Positions 7,701-7,974 of a stretch of DNA of 7,974 nucleotides are shown here, piece after piece. Each line of letters begins with the position of its first letter. The first letter of the stretch is position 1. Made by a program: the position numbers and the translations under genes. The stretch comes from Lachnospiraceae bacterium (GTDB lineage Bacteria; Bacillota; Clostridia; Lachnospirales; Lachnospiraceae). The stretch is from assembly GCA_009774585.1 (NCBI GenBank), contig VSOA01000174.1, forward strand, positions 1 through 7,974, read 5' to 3'. A model generated the notes under the pieces. That model did not search any database, had not been told where the DNA came from, and worked only from the letters and a program-made list of their open reading frames with translations.

Positions 7701-7974
7701 GCCTTCATGGTCTCGAAATCTTCCGCGCCGGATAATGCCGCGTCGGTGATGGATGTGGCGAGGGAGTCGAAAGCCTTGTTAACATCGTCCGCCTCGGATT
7801 CGGAGTTACGCAGTACCGTGACGAAATTTTCGAAGGCGGAATAGTCCACTTCAAATCCAGCCTGTGACATCTCATCCAGCTTGGATTTGATGGAGTTGCA
7901 GGTTGACAGGATATCAATACTGCTTCGGTCGAGAGCGCCGTCATCCGTGAAGATATTTTGGTAGGCGGCGTGTA
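4787..7974 (-). CDS. Phage tail tape measure protein (5' end off right edge)
   Basis: The frame is open to the right edge: 34 codons precede the first ATG at 7870, so that ATG is internal and 1061 residues are visible. Numbering here starts at that ATG. Residues 1-200 are helical and Ala-rich (SPLDTSGDIMNLYLLANAAGI at 127-147), in a style I know from Clostridia tape measures. Residues 223-470 are a long, highly charged coiled coil rich in Glu, Gln, Lys and Asp. Residues 585-785 hold three degenerate repeats joined by Gly/Lys/Ser linkers. Residues 840-890 carry the recognisable C-terminal pattern LPKAERNALISEYGQTE, then LMDLPKGTVIFNEDQT. The end (VHVGDIHITCPGVTSKEVAKQ) also fits. By family this protein fills the tail tube, sets tail length and is ejected at infection. 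No lytic transglycosylase or peptidase domain and no clear membrane segment are visible in this part. The small OB-like gene follows 28 bases later. GC reaches about 53% in 7021-7320, the highest counted. Confidence 0.93.
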   Translation of the reverse strand, partial: HAAYQNIFTDDGALDRSSIDILSTCNSIKSKLDEMSQAGFEVDYSAFENFVTVLRNSESEADDVNKAFDSLATSITDAALSGAEDFETMKAALEDLGVVNNEMVAFDALIRNTEALKEAGLDLSEATYDDIEAFVKGIGITEDYGQAVNLLKMQKILCAESPLDTSGDIMNLYLLANAAGIATDSILQLMRLNADYDKASAEGNTAASLVALGQMEVVKQKIQNQFAHLGDNVDFTTIGGGTSAAGNAGRSAGRSYRDALKEELGELDSIISGVTRSIDDQISSVNEQKSTALDALDAEKNALEETKDAAVEALEAERDARLEVIEAQKEQLEEQVSLIDRQIEQKQKEIDATNDAVDARQREIDLQKAQYELERMQNQHTILQYSEAEGMHYVQDTSGIRDAKEQADEAKRQIEIAGIEKEIDLLENEKDLIHEQIDLLDEQTELINTFYDAEIEKVEKFYDDQIRAIETRRTATESHFESVIRNLEDSKAKYEELTSVVDKAELSAKLKQLGIDEEALLSGSEEEFRKLKDTYMGIVSQLNEGNDAVMTSMQSLSGFTDTASQTTAIASDVGTIADGLNRIPDSQTITNLSDAFDALAESINKVAAALGLSKEAEIGTLAQAILNLNNIPLDDASKGILAYFTNLKTAIDSVTSAINGGGGESSDNEGQGGSPGKGGETRGKDSKGGGGGSLADAITSMGETAAEVIGEADAEGDGTVIGEFGSLKTAVDNVTSAVGTGELEDGNNKGGDKTKAGGKSRSKDEDSGGLTGSIVNLGKTTEETLGEPGGDGIIGRFEQFKEPISEAAGHVQSISDGLDAIDGKEVECTITVNVNQTGGADMGGAVLGKMNLDSTSHSAKFGKSNANGTGKNKGLPKAERNALISEYGQTELTVFPNGNTVLTSEPTLMDLPKGTVIFNEDQTKQLMRSKVHIGDTAHTDNTTVNIQPPASGEIRIVPFQPGDLMYDYTQKWNAYFGNTGSQTAMLMPASMFERSKQLYNTANQITGNNIAGKNQSNVHVGDIHITCPGVTSKEVAKQVGVELNHMFSGLHLDAEQQSRMR
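5519..6118 (-). repeat. Three degenerate protein repeats with glycine-rich linkers in the tape measure
   Basis: Three units of about 45-50 residues lie at roughly 6118-5987, 5899-5750 and 5668-5519. Unit 1 ends FTNLKTAIDSVTSAINGGGG and unit 2 ends FGSLKTAVDNVTSAVGTG. Unit 3 has FEQFKEPISEAAGHVQSI at the same place. Units 2 and 3 also share an opening like LADAITSMGETAAEVIGE / LTGSIVNLGKTTEETLGE and an acidic Gly-rich turn before IGEF / IGRF. Linkers of about 30 residues, rich in Gly, Lys, Ser, Asp and Glu, separate them. Confidence 0.75.
7209..7232 (-). repeat. Perfect 12-bp tandem duplication in the tape measure gene
   Basis: GACCTGCCTGCA occurs twice head to tail on the plus strand (7209-7220 and 7221-7232). 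On the coding strand it gives the doubled peptide AGRS-AGRS, at the border between the N-terminal helical part and the coiled coil. Being a multiple of three it keeps the frame. Confidence 0.85.

Noticed and set aside
7868..7870. ATG at 7870 as the tape measure start
   Set aside because: The frame stays open for 34 more codons to the window edge with similar helical sequence, and GATGAG before it is no clear ribosome site. The visible gene is treated as 5'-truncated.
1..7974. A hidden defence system, CRISPR array, tRNA, insertion sequence or diversity-generating retroelement
   Set aside because: I saw no spaced direct repeats, tRNA-like cloverleaf, transposase or reverse transcriptase sequence, and no room outside the tail genes. 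A variable repeat for a retroelement would be expected at the missing C-terminus of the fibre, outside this window.

Overview
The window carries one strand-consistent block of tail genes from a tailed phage or prophage. Every real gene reads on the minus strand, so transcription runs from high to low coordinates. The host is most likely a Firmicute, probably a Clostridia/Lachnospiraceae-type gut anaerobe. I infer this from strong AGGAGGTGAT-type Shine-Dalgarno sites, use of GTG and TTG starts, moderate GC, and protein style (tape measure C-terminus, a hub resembling the DUF5048 family, an SHSDMR-type fibre). No integrase, repressor, capsid or lysis gene lies in the window, so prophage versus free phage cannot be decided.

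Layout in transcription order: (1) 7974-4787, a tape measure protein whose 5' end is off the right edge (1061 residues visible). (2) 4758-4501, a small protein with an OB-fold-like look. (3) 4443-3220, a protein with two fibronectin-III-like domains, a possible lectin-like domain and an acidic tail. (4) 3214-2288, a beta-rich protein that may be the distal tail protein. (5) 2288-519, a large tail hub/tail-tip protein of the DUF5048 type. (6) 451-1, the N-terminal 150 residues of a tail fibre that runs off the left edge. No gap exceeds 70 bases, and no convincing gene lies on the plus strand.

The order tape measure, tail-tip proteins, hub, fibre is the usual order of a siphovirus-like tail-tip module. 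By family knowledge the tape measure sets tail length, the distal-tail and hub proteins cap it and build the tip, and the fibre projects to bind the host. Translation is tightly linked: the hub start overlaps the upstream stop as TAATG, the Shine-Dalgarno of gene 4 lies inside the last codons of gene 3, and starts of genes 2 and 5 are better placed slightly inside the longest ORFs.

Points for a second look are a step down in GC at the fibre gene (about 32% against about 40% in the hub and 53% in part of the tape measure), a terminator-like hairpin at that junction, a perfect 10-bp inverted repeat near the 3' end of the small OB-like gene, and a three-fold degenerate repeat with glycine-rich linkers in the tape measure. 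I saw no sign of a new defence, CRISPR, retron or other exotic system.
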